From positions 124,001-188,000 of the forward strand of contig NZ_JAAQOM010000015.1 of assembly GCF_011682055.1 (NCBI RefSeq): a DNA stretch of 64,000 nucleotides, in the 5' to 3' direction. The translations under genes were made by a program, and so were the position numbers. The notes under the pieces are model-generated. The model worked only from the letters and a program-made list of their open reading frames with translations. It made no database searches and had not been told where the DNA came from. This DNA is from Telluria antibiotica. GTDB lineage: Bacteria > Pseudomonadota > Gammaproteobacteria > Burkholderiales > Burkholderiaceae_D. This document shows positions 16,803 through 24,461 of the stretch, in pieces (the stretch's first letter is position 1; every line of letters begins with the position of its first letter).

Positions 16803-17903
16803 GTGCACCGCATCTTCGCGAGCTGGCGGGCGACGGCCCTCTACCTGCTGGCCTGGCTGATGCTGGGCCTGCTGTTCGCGGCCATGCTGGCCGTCAGCGG
16901 CGCAGGGTGGGGCGCCAGTGTGGTGTTCGCCATGCCGCTGGCGTACCTGTACGCGTACGCGGCCGGCTTTTCCGCTTACTACGTGTGTCGCGCTTACCCG
17001 CTGGGCCGGCGCCGTCCCGTCGCCATCGCGGCCGGCGTCGGCGTGACGGCGGCCTGCGTGGCCGCGCTGTGGTGTGGCATGGGCGCCGCGTGGAACAGCC
17101 TGCTGGCCGCGCTGGCGCCCGACAGCTATGTGCCCGTCGCGAGCGGCCCCGTGCTGGCAGCGATGTTCGGCCTCGGCTTGATCCTGTATGGCCTGGCGGC
17201 CGCCGTGAACTACCTGTCGATCGAGTCGGAACGCGTGCGCCATCTCGAGACGCAGCGCCTGCAGATGAAGTTGACTGCTCAGGATGCGGAGTTGCACATG
17301 CTGCGCGCCCGGGTCGATCCGCACTTCCTGTTCAACAGCCTGAATTCGATCAGCGCGCTGACGTCGCTCGACCCGGCGGCCGCGCGCGCGATGACCGTGC
17401 AATTGGCCGAATTCTTTCGCCTCACGTTGGGCCTGCGCGCCGACCACATGGTGACGCTCGAGCGCGAACTTCAGCTCGTGCGCCATTTCGTCGCGATCGA
17501 GCAGGTGCGCTTCGGCGACCGCCTGCGTTTCGACGCTGCGGTCGATCCCGCGGCAGGTAACTGCCTGCTGCCGCCGCTGCTGCTGCAGCCGCTCGTCGAG
17601 AACGGCGTCAAGCACGGCATCGGCCAGTTAGTCGACCCGGGCCAGGTGCGTATCGAGGCCGTACGCACCGGGTCGATCCTGCGCATCCGCGTCGAGAACG
17701 ACGTTGATCCGGACGGCAGCGCCGGCGCGGCGCGTGGTACCGGCCTGGGTCTCGTCAACGTGCGCCAGCGCCTCGCCGCCATCCACGGCCACGAGGCGAG
17801 CGTGCATTGGGCGCGCCGCGACGGCCGCTTCGTCGTCGAGCTGGCGCTGCCGGCCGTCACGACTGCACTCCCGCAAACCGCAACCGAACTGGAAGGAACT
17901 TGA
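16803..17903 (+). CDS. LytS/AlgZ-type sensor histidine kinase
   Basis: A 366-residue membrane histidine kinase of the His_kinase (LytS) family. Four hydrophobic helices fill roughly residues 10-140. The phosphoacceptor box is DPHFLFNSLNSI with His at about residue 174, the N-box is PLVENGVKHG and the G-box GTGLGLVNVRQRL. The GTG start at 16803 is supported by GAGGGCAGG a few bases upstream. It sits 2 bp before a LytTR response regulator, its natural partner. Possible inputs are the LiaF-like proteins encoded just upstream. Confidence 0.88.
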   Translation: MHRIFASWRATALYLLAWLMLGLLFAAMLAVSGAGWGASVVFAMPLAYLYAYAAGFSAYYVCRAYPLGRRRPVAIAAGVGVTAACVAALWCGMGAAWNSLLAALAPDSYVPVASGPVLAAMFGLGLILYGLAAAVNYLSIESERVRHLETQRLQMKLTAQDAELHMLRARVDPHFLFNSLNSISALTSLDPAAARAMTVQLAEFFRLTLGLRADHMVTLERELQLVRHFVAIEQVRFGDRLRFDAAVDPAAGNCLLPPLLLQPLVENGVKHGIGQLVDPGQVRIEAVRTGSILRIRVENDVDPDGSAGAARGTGLGLVNVRQRLAAIHGHEASVHWARRDGRFVVELALPAVTTALPQTATELEGT

Positions 17904-17905
17904 CG

Positions 17906-18622
17906 ATGCGCGTGATCATCGTGGACGACGAACCGCTGGCGCGCGCCGTGCTGCGCGAACACCTGGGCTTTTTTGCCGACGTCGAGATCATCGGCGAATG
18001 CGCGAACGGCTTCGAGGCCGTGAAGGCCATCGCGGAACTGGCGCCGGATCTCGTGTTCCTCGACATCCAGATGCCCAAGCTGGACGGCTTCGAAGTCGTC
18101 GAGCTGGCCGGCGCGAGGACGCATTACGTGTTCGTGACCGCGTACGACCAGTTCGCGCTGCGCGCGTTCGACGTCCATGCGCTCGACTACCTGCTGAAAC
18201 CGTTCACGCGCGAGCGTCTCGCGCAGGCCCTCGCGCACGCGCAGGGCGGCGATGCGATGCGTGCGCTCGTCGCCGACGCGCAGGCGCGGCACCAGCCCAT
18301 CGAGCGCGTGCTGATCCGGGACGGCGCGCGCGTCCAGGTCATCCCTGTCGAACGCATCGATTACGTCGAGGCCCAGGACGACTACGTCGCCTTCTTCGCC
18401 GACGGCCGCCAGTGGCTGAAGAACCAGCGCATGGCCGAACTGGAAAGCCAGCTCGATCCGCAGGCGTTCCTGCGCGTGCACCGCTCGTACATCGTCAACC
18501 TCTCCGCCATCGCGCGCATCGAGCCGACGGGCAAGGATGGCCACTGCGCCGTGCTGAAGTCCGGCGCGCGCATTCCGATCAGCCGCAGCGGCTACACGAA
18601 AGTGCGCGACCTGATGCGCTAG
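17906..18622 (+). CDS. LytTR-family response regulator
   Basis: A 238-residue regulator with a receiver domain at residues 1-120 (VDDEPLA acidic pocket, phosphoacceptor Asp in FLDIQMPK at about residue 53, then LLKPF with the conserved Lys). A LytTR DNA-binding domain follows from about residue 137 (RVQVIPVERIDYVEAQDDYV and HRSYIVNL). It is the partner of the kinase ending 2 bp upstream. The start at 17906 places the receiver at the N-terminus. Its stop shares CTAG with the stop of the convergent helicase gene. No target promoter is identified. Confidence 0.92.
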   Translation: MRVIIVDDEPLARAVLREHLGFFADVEIIGECANGFEAVKAIAELAPDLVFLDIQMPKLDGFEVVELAGARTHYVFVTAYDQFALRAFDVHALDYLLKPFTRERLAQALAHAQGGDAMRALVADAQARHQPIERVLIRDGARVQVIPVERIDYVEAQDDYVAFFADGRQWLKNQRMAELESQLDPQAFLRVHRSYIVNLSAIARIEPTGKDGHCAVLKSGARIPISRSGYTKVRDLMR

Positions 18623-20889
18623 GCTGCCTTGGCGACGTGCCACCAGGCGGGCAGCAACGATTGGATGTTGGCCCGTGCGAAGCGGTCGTCGATCAGCCAG
18701 ACGACGCCGCGGTCCTGCTCCGTGCGGATCACGCGCCCGGCTGCCTGCACGACCTTCTGCATGCCGGGATACAGATACGTGTAGTCGTAGCCCGCGCCGA
18801 ACATCGCCTGCATGCGCTGGCGCAGCTGCTCGTTGACGGGGTTCACCTGGGGCAGGCCCAAGGTCGCGACGAACGCGCCGATGAGACGCTCGCCCGGCAG
18901 GTCGACGCCTTCGCCGAACGAACCGCCCAACACGGCGAACCCGATGCCGCGGCCACCTGGAGCGAAGCGCGCGAGGAACCCGGCCCGCTCCGGCTCGCTC
19001 ATGCGGCGCGCCTGGCGCCACACGGGGATGTCGGGATGCGCCTGCTCGAAGCGGTCGGCGACCTGCTGCAGGTAGTCGAAGCTGGAAAAGAATGCGAGAT
19101 AGTTGCCGGGCCGCGCGTGGTACTGGTCGGCCATCAGCGTGGCGATCGGCGCGAGCGAGCCGGCACGTTCCTGGTAGCGGGTCGAGATGCCATGCGCCAC
19201 GTGCACGTCCAACTGGCTCGCGCTGAACGGCGAATCGACGTCGATCCACGCCGTGTCGTCGGGCATGCCGAGCAGGTCGGCGAAATAATGCCAGGGGCTC
19301 AAGGTGGCGGAGAACAGCGTCGTCGAGTGCGCGAAGGCGAAGCGCGGGCCGAGGAAAGGCGCCGGAACGACGTTGCGGATGCACAGCGTCGTGTCGCGCT
19401 CGTTGTCGCGCGTGACGTCGAACAGGGAGTGTTCGCCGAACGATTCGGCCAGCCGCCCGAATTGCAGCGCCGCGAAATACAAGTCCTGCAGTTCCGTGTC
19501 GAGCGGCACGGGGAACGCGGCCATGTGTTCCGTGATGGCGCTGGCCGCGGCCTGCAGCGCGTTCAGGAATTTATCGGGCAGCGCGTCCAGCACCTGGTAG
19601 GGCAGGGGCGCGGACTTGCTCACGTCGGTCCACGCGCGCTTGACCTTGTCGAGCGGCTTGTGCAGCGACGGCGGCGCAACGGCGCGTGCCGCGCGCAGGT
19701 CGCCCCGCTGCAAGGTCGCCGTGTACATCGATCGTGCGCGCGACACGAGGTTGTGCGCCTCGTCCGCCAGCACGCTGACCTTCCACCCGCGGTCCAGTGC
19801 GAGTGCGTACAGCATGGCACCGCCGTCGAACCAGTAGTTGTAGTCGCCCACGACGACGTCGCTCCAGCGCACCATCTCGCTGCCCAGGTAGTATGGGCAC
19901 ACGTCGTGCGCGATGCCGATGTCGCGCAAGGTGGCGCGGTCGAGCATGTCGGCGTTCGTCGCCGCTTCGCGCGCGGCGGGCAGGCGGTCGTAGAAACCCT
20001 GCGCCAGCGGGCACGATTCGCCGTGGCAGGCCTTGTCCGGATGCTCGCAGGCCTTGTCGCGCGCACTCAGTTCCAGCACGCGCAGCGGCAGCGTGCCGCC
20101 CGCCTTCAACGTCGCGGCGGCGTCCAGCGCGAGCTGGCGGCCCGGCGTCTTCGCGGCCAGGAAAAAGACCTTGTCGAGGTCCTGCGCGGGCGCCGCCTTC
20201 AGCACGGGGAACAGCGTGCCGATGGTCTTGCCGATACCGGTCGGCGCTTGCGCGAGCAGGCTGCGCTTGCCCGCGTTCGCGCGGAAGATGGCTTCCGCCA
20301 GCTGGCGCTGGCCGGGGCGGAAGCCGGCATGGGGAAAGTGCAGCGCCGTCAGCGCCGCGTCGCGTGCCGACCGGTGCGCGAGCTCGCGCTCGGCCCAGGC
20401 GACGAAGCGGCGGCACTGGTCGTCGAACAGCGCCGCGAGGTCGGCGCGTGTGCGGGTCTCGCTCAGCACCGTCTCCTGCTGGCTGCCGATGTCGAAATAG
20501 ACGAGCGCCAGGTTGACGTGATCGAGGTCCAGCTGGGTGCACAGCAGGTGGCCGTAGACGCGCAGCTGGGCCCACGCGAGATGCCGGTGGTTGTCGGGCA
20601 CCGAGGTGAACTGGCCGCGGTACGTCTTGACTTCTTCGAGCAGGTTGCGGTCCGGGTCGTAGCCGTCGGCCCGGCCGCGTACGTGCAGCGGGCCCCAGTC
20701 GCCTTCCAGCGACACTTCGCTGCGATAGTGCTCGCCACGCCGCGACGCGACGACCGCATGCCCGGCGATGCCTTCCTGCGCCGTGGGCGACGGCGTGAAA
20801 CGCAGATCGAGGTCGCCCTGCTTGGCCGTGAACTCGCACAGGGCGCGCACGGCGACGACGTAGCGCGCGTCGGCGTTGGCGGCGCTCAT
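18619..20889 (-). CDS. PD-(D/E)XK nuclease-XPD/DinG-type helicase fusion
   Basis: A 756-residue predicted repair helicase. Residues about 75-100 contain GRADGYDPDRNLLEEVKTYR, a D...ExK nuclease-like motif of the RecB/Cas4 kind. Next come Walker A APTGIGKT near residue 217, several cysteines between about 280 and 330 (CEHPDKACHGESCP, then CPYYLG) that fit an XPD-type iron-sulfur cluster, and the DEAH box VLADEAHNLV near 376. A C-terminal helicase domain ends with VVQAAGRVIRTEQDRG. It follows the VRR-NUC gene with an ATGA overlap. The pair probably acts together on damaged DNA, induced through the LexA-type box upstream. Confidence 0.85.
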   Translation of the reverse strand: MSAANADARYVVAVRALCEFTAKQGDLDLRFTPSPTAQEGIAGHAVVASRRGEHYRSEVSLEGDWGPLHVRGRADGYDPDRNLLEEVKTYRGQFTSVPDNHRHLAWAQLRVYGHLLCTQLDLDHVNLALVYFDIGSQQETVLSETRTRADLAALFDDQCRRFVAWAERELAHRSARDAALTALHFPHAGFRPGQRQLAEAIFRANAGKRSLLAQAPTGIGKTIGTLFPVLKAAPAQDLDKVFFLAAKTPGRQLALDAAATLKAGGTLPLRVLELSARDKACEHPDKACHGESCPLAQGFYDRLPAAREAATNADMLDRATLRDIGIAHDVCPYYLGSEMVRWSDVVVGDYNYWFDGGAMLYALALDRGWKVSVLADEAHNLVSRARSMYTATLQRGDLRAARAVAPPSLHKPLDKVKRAWTDVSKSAPLPYQVLDALPDKFLNALQAAASAITEHMAAFPVPLDTELQDLYFAALQFGRLAESFGEHSLFDVTRDNERDTTLCIRNVVPAPFLGPRFAFAHSTTLFSATLSPWHYFADLLGMPDDTAWIDVDSPFSASQLDVHVAHGISTRYQERAGSLAPIATLMADQYHARPGNYLAFFSSFDYLQQVADRFEQAHPDIPVWRQARRMSEPERAGFLARFAPGGRGIGFAVLGGSFGEGVDLPGERLIGAFVATLGLPQVNPVNEQLRQRMQAMFGAGYDYTYLYPGMQKVVQAAGRVIRTEQDRGVVWLIDDRFARANIQSLLPAWWHVAKAA

Positions 20890-22547
20890 GCCGCGGCCTG
20901 CTCCCACTGCAGATAGCACACCGTGATCGGCATGCCGTGCGCGGCGCAGTAATCGATCCAGCGCAGCTGGTTGTCCTGCAGGCGGTCGCCGGGACCCTTC
21001 ACCTCGATCATGTCGTAGCGCGCTTCGTCCGGCCAGAACTGGATCAGGTCGGGAAAGCCCGTGCGGTTTTCCTTCACGTCCTGCAGGATGCGGCGGAACC
21101 ACAGCTGCAGATGCGCGGCCGGGATGCAGTCCAGCGCCAGTTCGATGACGTCGCGCTCGAGCCAGTCCCACGCGACGAATGGCGATTGCAGGCCCGCTTT
21201 CTCGTCGTACGTGGCGAGGATGGCCGCGCGATGCGTGCCGTCGTCCAGCAGCGCGAGGCAGGCGTCGAATTCGGCCTTGCGGCGCTGGTAGAAGTCGGCC
21301 GCGTGCAGGTCGGCCGGGCCGCGGTGGAACGGGTGGAAGAACGCACCGGGAATGGCCGCGAACACGGCGCGCCAGCACAGGAGGCCGAACAGCGTGTTGG
21401 CCAGCGTGTTCTCGACGTAGAACACGGGCGCGTCGTCGCGCCACAGGTGCTCCAGCACGACCCCTTCGACGCGCCATTCTCCGGCCGGCAGCGGCAGGCG
21501 CAGGTCGAGGCGCGCGGCCGGCGTCGCGCGGCGCGTGGGCCCTTTCCGATGGCCCAGCTTGCGCGCGAGGCGCGGGCCGATGCGCATCAGGTGCTGGCGT
21601 TCCGCCTCGCTTTCCGGTGCCGCGCAGGCCGTCTCGAACAGGGCGTAGGCATCGTCGAACTTCTCGTGCTTTTCCAGCACGCGCATGGCGCGCCCGCGCG
21701 CGCCCGGGTAGCGGCACCCGGCGTACACGGCGTACGCATTGTCCCAGTCGCGTTCCTTTTCGAGCATCTGGCCCAGCTGGAACAGCAGGCGTTCGCGGCG
21801 GCTGTCGAGCCAGTCGTTGCCGAATGCGTGGCGGGGAAGGTCGGCCAGGATGTCCAGCGCCGGCTCGCCCGCGTAATAGCGCTCCTTGCAGGCATGCAGT
21901 TCCAGGTAGTGCTCGATGTCCTGGCGTGCCCGGAAACCACGCGACGCCGCCGAGAACTCGACCCGTTCGTAGCGGAACAGGCCCAGGTCGGACAGCACGA
22001 ACTCCGTCCAGTCCTGCGCCAGGTTGCCGAAGAAGACGAGGCGCAGCCTGTCGCATAGCGGTTGCACGAGCAGGCGCAGCGCGAGGTCGTCGCAACGGGG
22101 ATGCCATTGGGAGAACGGACGCTCGCCGGCGTGGGCCGGGTCGGCGCGCAACGCGTCGAGCTGGTCGCCCTTGCGTGCGCTCTTCTGCGCGCCCGCCAGG
22201 CCGAACGCGTCGGCCAGTTCCGGCTTGGACAGCAGGTCGAACAATTCGTCCAGCGTGAGCGCGGGATCGGACTCGATCCAGCCGCTGGGCAGCAACGCCT
22301 GTGCCGCGGCGCGGGGGCAGCCGATCTCGGCATAGTTGAGCTTGCTGGCCCGGAACAGCGTGCCCTTGCGCATCACCATCCGCACGAACAGGGCGCGGGC
22401 CGGCTGGGGCAGCTGCGGAAAGGCGGCAATGAAGGCGTGCTCTTCGTCGATCAGGAGGTCGGCGTAGCGCTCGGCGATCCAGTCCAGCACGCGCTGGAAG
22501 TTATCCAGATAATAAAACTCGTTTTCCAGGACTTTGATCATCGTCAT
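20886..22547 (-). CDS. FAN1-like VRR-NUC domain nuclease
   Basis: A 553-residue protein with a C-terminal VRR-NUC nuclease domain. Its core is GFPDLIQFW followed by YDMIEVKGPGDRLQDNQ around residues 500-525, the PD-(D/E)XK catalytic set. The long helical N-terminal region (including YARKLGH-like TPR segments near AMRVLEKHEKFDDAYALF) and total size match bacterial FAN1, which removes interstrand crosslinks. The start MTMIKV at 22547 is preferred; a second ATG lies 6 bp later. Expression probably begins at a promoter overlapped by a LexA-type operator 11 bp upstream. The gene is coupled by ATGA to the helicase. Confidence 0.85.
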   Translation of the reverse strand: MTMIKVLENEFYYLDNFQRVLDWIAERYADLLIDEEHAFIAAFPQLPQPARALFVRMVMRKGTLFRASKLNYAEIGCPRAAAQALLPSGWIESDPALTLDELFDLLSKPELADAFGLAGAQKSARKGDQLDALRADPAHAGERPFSQWHPRCDDLALRLLVQPLCDRLRLVFFGNLAQDWTEFVLSDLGLFRYERVEFSAASRGFRARQDIEHYLELHACKERYYAGEPALDILADLPRHAFGNDWLDSRRERLLFQLGQMLEKERDWDNAYAVYAGCRYPGARGRAMRVLEKHEKFDDAYALFETACAAPESEAERQHLMRIGPRLARKLGHRKGPTRRATPAARLDLRLPLPAGEWRVEGVVLEHLWRDDAPVFYVENTLANTLFGLLCWRAVFAAIPGAFFHPFHRGPADLHAADFYQRRKAEFDACLALLDDGTHRAAILATYDEKAGLQSPFVAWDWLERDVIELALDCIPAAHLQLWFRRILQDVKENRTGFPDLIQFWPDEARYDMIEVKGPGDRLQDNQLRWIDYCAAHGMPITVCYLQWEQAAA

Positions 22548-22557
22548 GCGGCACCAA

Positions 22558-22573
22558 CTGTACTTTTGTACAG
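22558..22573 (-). promoter_or_regulatory. LexA-type SOS box over the nuclease promoter
   Basis: CTGTACTTTTGTACAG is a perfect CTGT-N8-ACAG palindrome, the LexA consensus of beta- and gammaproteobacteria. On the minus strand it overlaps a -10 element TATACT (22577-22572). It ends 11 bp before the ATG of the FAN1-like gene. It is nested in a wider inverted repeat (CGGCACC at 22549-22555, GGTGCCG at 22580-22586). LexA binding here would block transcription until DNA damage. Confidence 0.75.
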
Positions 22574-22647
22574 TATAACGGTGCCGGCGACGCTGGCCCA
22601 GTGCTTTTGGCATGCGGCAGGGCGCCGCGTGGTTTTTTTTTGCTGTC

Positions 22648-23469
22648 TTATTGTCGGGATGGCATGTGCGGTCCGCAAGACTTGTCGGCGCACGGGGGCG
22701 TGACGGCACCCTCGGTGGCGGCCTCGTGAGGGGCGCCGGTGTGCTGGAGGATGGCCGAGATCAGCGCGACATCTGTATCGACCGTCACGGTGGGCGCTGG
22801 CGTCTTGGGCGCGGCCCGTTTCGGCCGGAACGGCACGCTGCTCGCATGCGCCAGAACGGGTGCCTGGTTCGTTACCGTCCGGTACCCCGGTTGCGGCCGC
22901 GCCACCGGGTGATGGACTGCGGGCGGTTGCGCGCGCGATGACGTCGGGCCGGGGATCGTATGCGGCGGGGCGACGGGGGCGGTCGTCGCCATCGATGGCG
23001 GCGATGTCGGCCCGGCGAGGTCGACGATGACGGCGCCGCGCACCGGGGCGTTCGACTGCGCGCCAGGTTCCGCGACTGGCCGGAGGGATGCGTGCGGCTG
23101 CGCGGACGTTTCCGCGGCCAGTGCCGCGTTCACGTCGTGCTCGATTGCGAAGGCGCTGGCGTGGGCTGCCGTACCGCCACCGGGCGCGACGGTCGTGTGC
23201 ACCTCGTGTACGGCGGACGCGCTCGCGCCTGCCGTGCCCGTGTGCCGTGGTGGCGTTGCACTGCGCACGAGCCAGGCCAGCGCGACGAGCAGGGAACAGG
23301 CCAGTACGCCCGCCGTACCGTACCAGAACACCGGGCGGGCGCGGAACCGCCGGCCGCGCGACTGGCCGTCGAGCAGCGCAAGAATATTGATGTCGCCGGT
23401 CGCCCGACGCGACGACGACATCAGGTTGGGGCGTCTGGAGCCGGGTTGATTTTCATCTGTAGGGCGCAC
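22648..23469 (-). CDS. hypothetical bitopic membrane protein, Pro/Ala-rich
   Basis: A 273-residue protein of unknown function. Residues about 1-45 are cytoplasmic (including GDINILALLDGQSRG). One membrane helix (YGTAGVLACSLLVALAWLV) spans about 49-67, and a long periplasmic tail rich in Pro, Ala, Thr and His follows. A C-terminal segment has two Cys (PPCADKSCGPH). The GTG start has AGGAG 7 bases upstream, strong support for a real gene. It is divergent from the M15 peptidase, 56 bp apart, so it may be linked to the secretion locus. No family is recognised. Confidence 0.6.
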   Translation of the reverse strand: MRPTDENQPGSRRPNLMSSSRRATGDINILALLDGQSRGRRFRARPVFWYGTAGVLACSLLVALAWLVRSATPPRHTGTAGASASAVHEVHTTVAPGGGTAAHASAFAIEHDVNAALAAETSAQPHASLRPVAEPGAQSNAPVRGAVIVDLAGPTSPPSMATTAPVAPPHTIPGPTSSRAQPPAVHHPVARPQPGYRTVTNQAPVLAHASSVPFRPKRAAPKTPAPTVTVDTDVALISAILQHTGAPHEAATEGAVTPPCADKSCGPHMPSRQ

Positions 23470-23525
23470 CGCTTTACTCCTAAGATTTGAGACTAATTCC
23501 TATTAGAAACAAGCCGGAGAAGCCG

Positions 23526-24365
23526 ATGCTGATCTTCGTCGCATTCCTGTACTTTTGTCTTGCTTGCAGCGTCATCTGGATCGCGCTGTTCCCGGGCGGA
23601 CGGGCGTCCGTGCTGCACGTGCTCGGCACGCTGCAGCGCCGGCTGCAGTGGCGCGTGGGCGGGTGGCAGCGCAGTGGGCGGGCCACGCTGCAGGCGTCCC
23701 GGTCCGGCGCACGCGGTCTGCTGAATGCTGGCCGTTCGACGCTGCGGCGGCACTGGGCGTGGTTCGCCGTCGGCGTGCCGCTCGTGCTGATCCCGACCTT
23801 GCTCGCGTTGCTGCTGCGCCGGCCGGACATGCTGCCCGACTACGAGCCCGTCGATACGGTCGTCGACGCGCAGGTGGCTGCCCTGCTCAAGGGCGAGCAA
23901 CTCGTGCCGCCCGCCGCGCTGCCGCCTGTCGCGTTCAGCACACGGGAAGTGGAACTCGTGCGCCCGATGCTCGTCGACGCCAGCCGCAACTGGGGCCTGC
24001 TGCGGCCGGAATTCAGCCAGCGCCTGCTGCTGGTCTTCAAGATCATGAAAGAGAAATACGGGTACGAGATGGCGTTGCTGGAAGGCTATCGTAGCCCGGC
24101 CCGCCAGGAACTGCTTGCCGGCATGGGTTCACAAGTGACGAACGCACGGGCATTCCAGAGCTGGCACCAGTACGGGCTCGCCGCCGATTGCGCGTTCTGG
24201 CGCGACGGCAGGCTTGTGATCTCCGAAAAAGACCCCTGGGCCATGCGTGGCTATCAACTCTACGGCGAAGTCGCCGAATCGGTGGGTCTCACGTGGGGCG
24301 GGCGCTGGACGATGATGGACTTCGGCCATGCCGAACTGCGGATGCGCGGGGTGATGCGGCATTGA
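23526..24365 (+). CDS. M15-family peptidoglycan peptidase, TagX-like
   Basis: A 279-residue membrane-anchored peptidase. Hydrophobic segments lie at residues 1-20 (MLIFVAFLYFCLACSVIWIA) and about 80-97. The catalytic domain starts near residue 140. It shows EGYRSPARQ, the metal motif SWHQYGLAADCAFW and the closing DFGHAEL, as in VanY/M15C D-Ala or L,D-peptidases. In Acinetobacter, TagX, an L,D-endopeptidase, opens the cell wall for T6SS assembly. Location immediately before tssM suggests the same job here. The start at 23526 is set by GGAG. Confidence 0.8.
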   Translation: MLIFVAFLYFCLACSVIWIALFPGGRASVLHVLGTLQRRLQWRVGGWQRSGRATLQASRSGARGLLNAGRSTLRRHWAWFAVGVPLVLIPTLLALLLRRPDMLPDYEPVDTVVDAQVAALLKGEQLVPPAALPPVAFSTREVELVRPMLVDASRNWGLLRPEFSQRLLLVFKIMKEKYGYEMALLEGYRSPARQELLAGMGSQVTNARAFQSWHQYGLAADCAFWRDGRLVISEKDPWAMRGYQLYGEVAESVGLTWGGRWTMMDFGHAELRMRGVMRH

Positions 24366-24461
24366 TGCAGGCGGTGTTCCCGCGGCGTTGTCTCATCTCA
24401 AATTTTCAACTGGGAAATAGTGCCAGTATTGCCGTTGGTATTCATCAACCTGCGAACGAAC

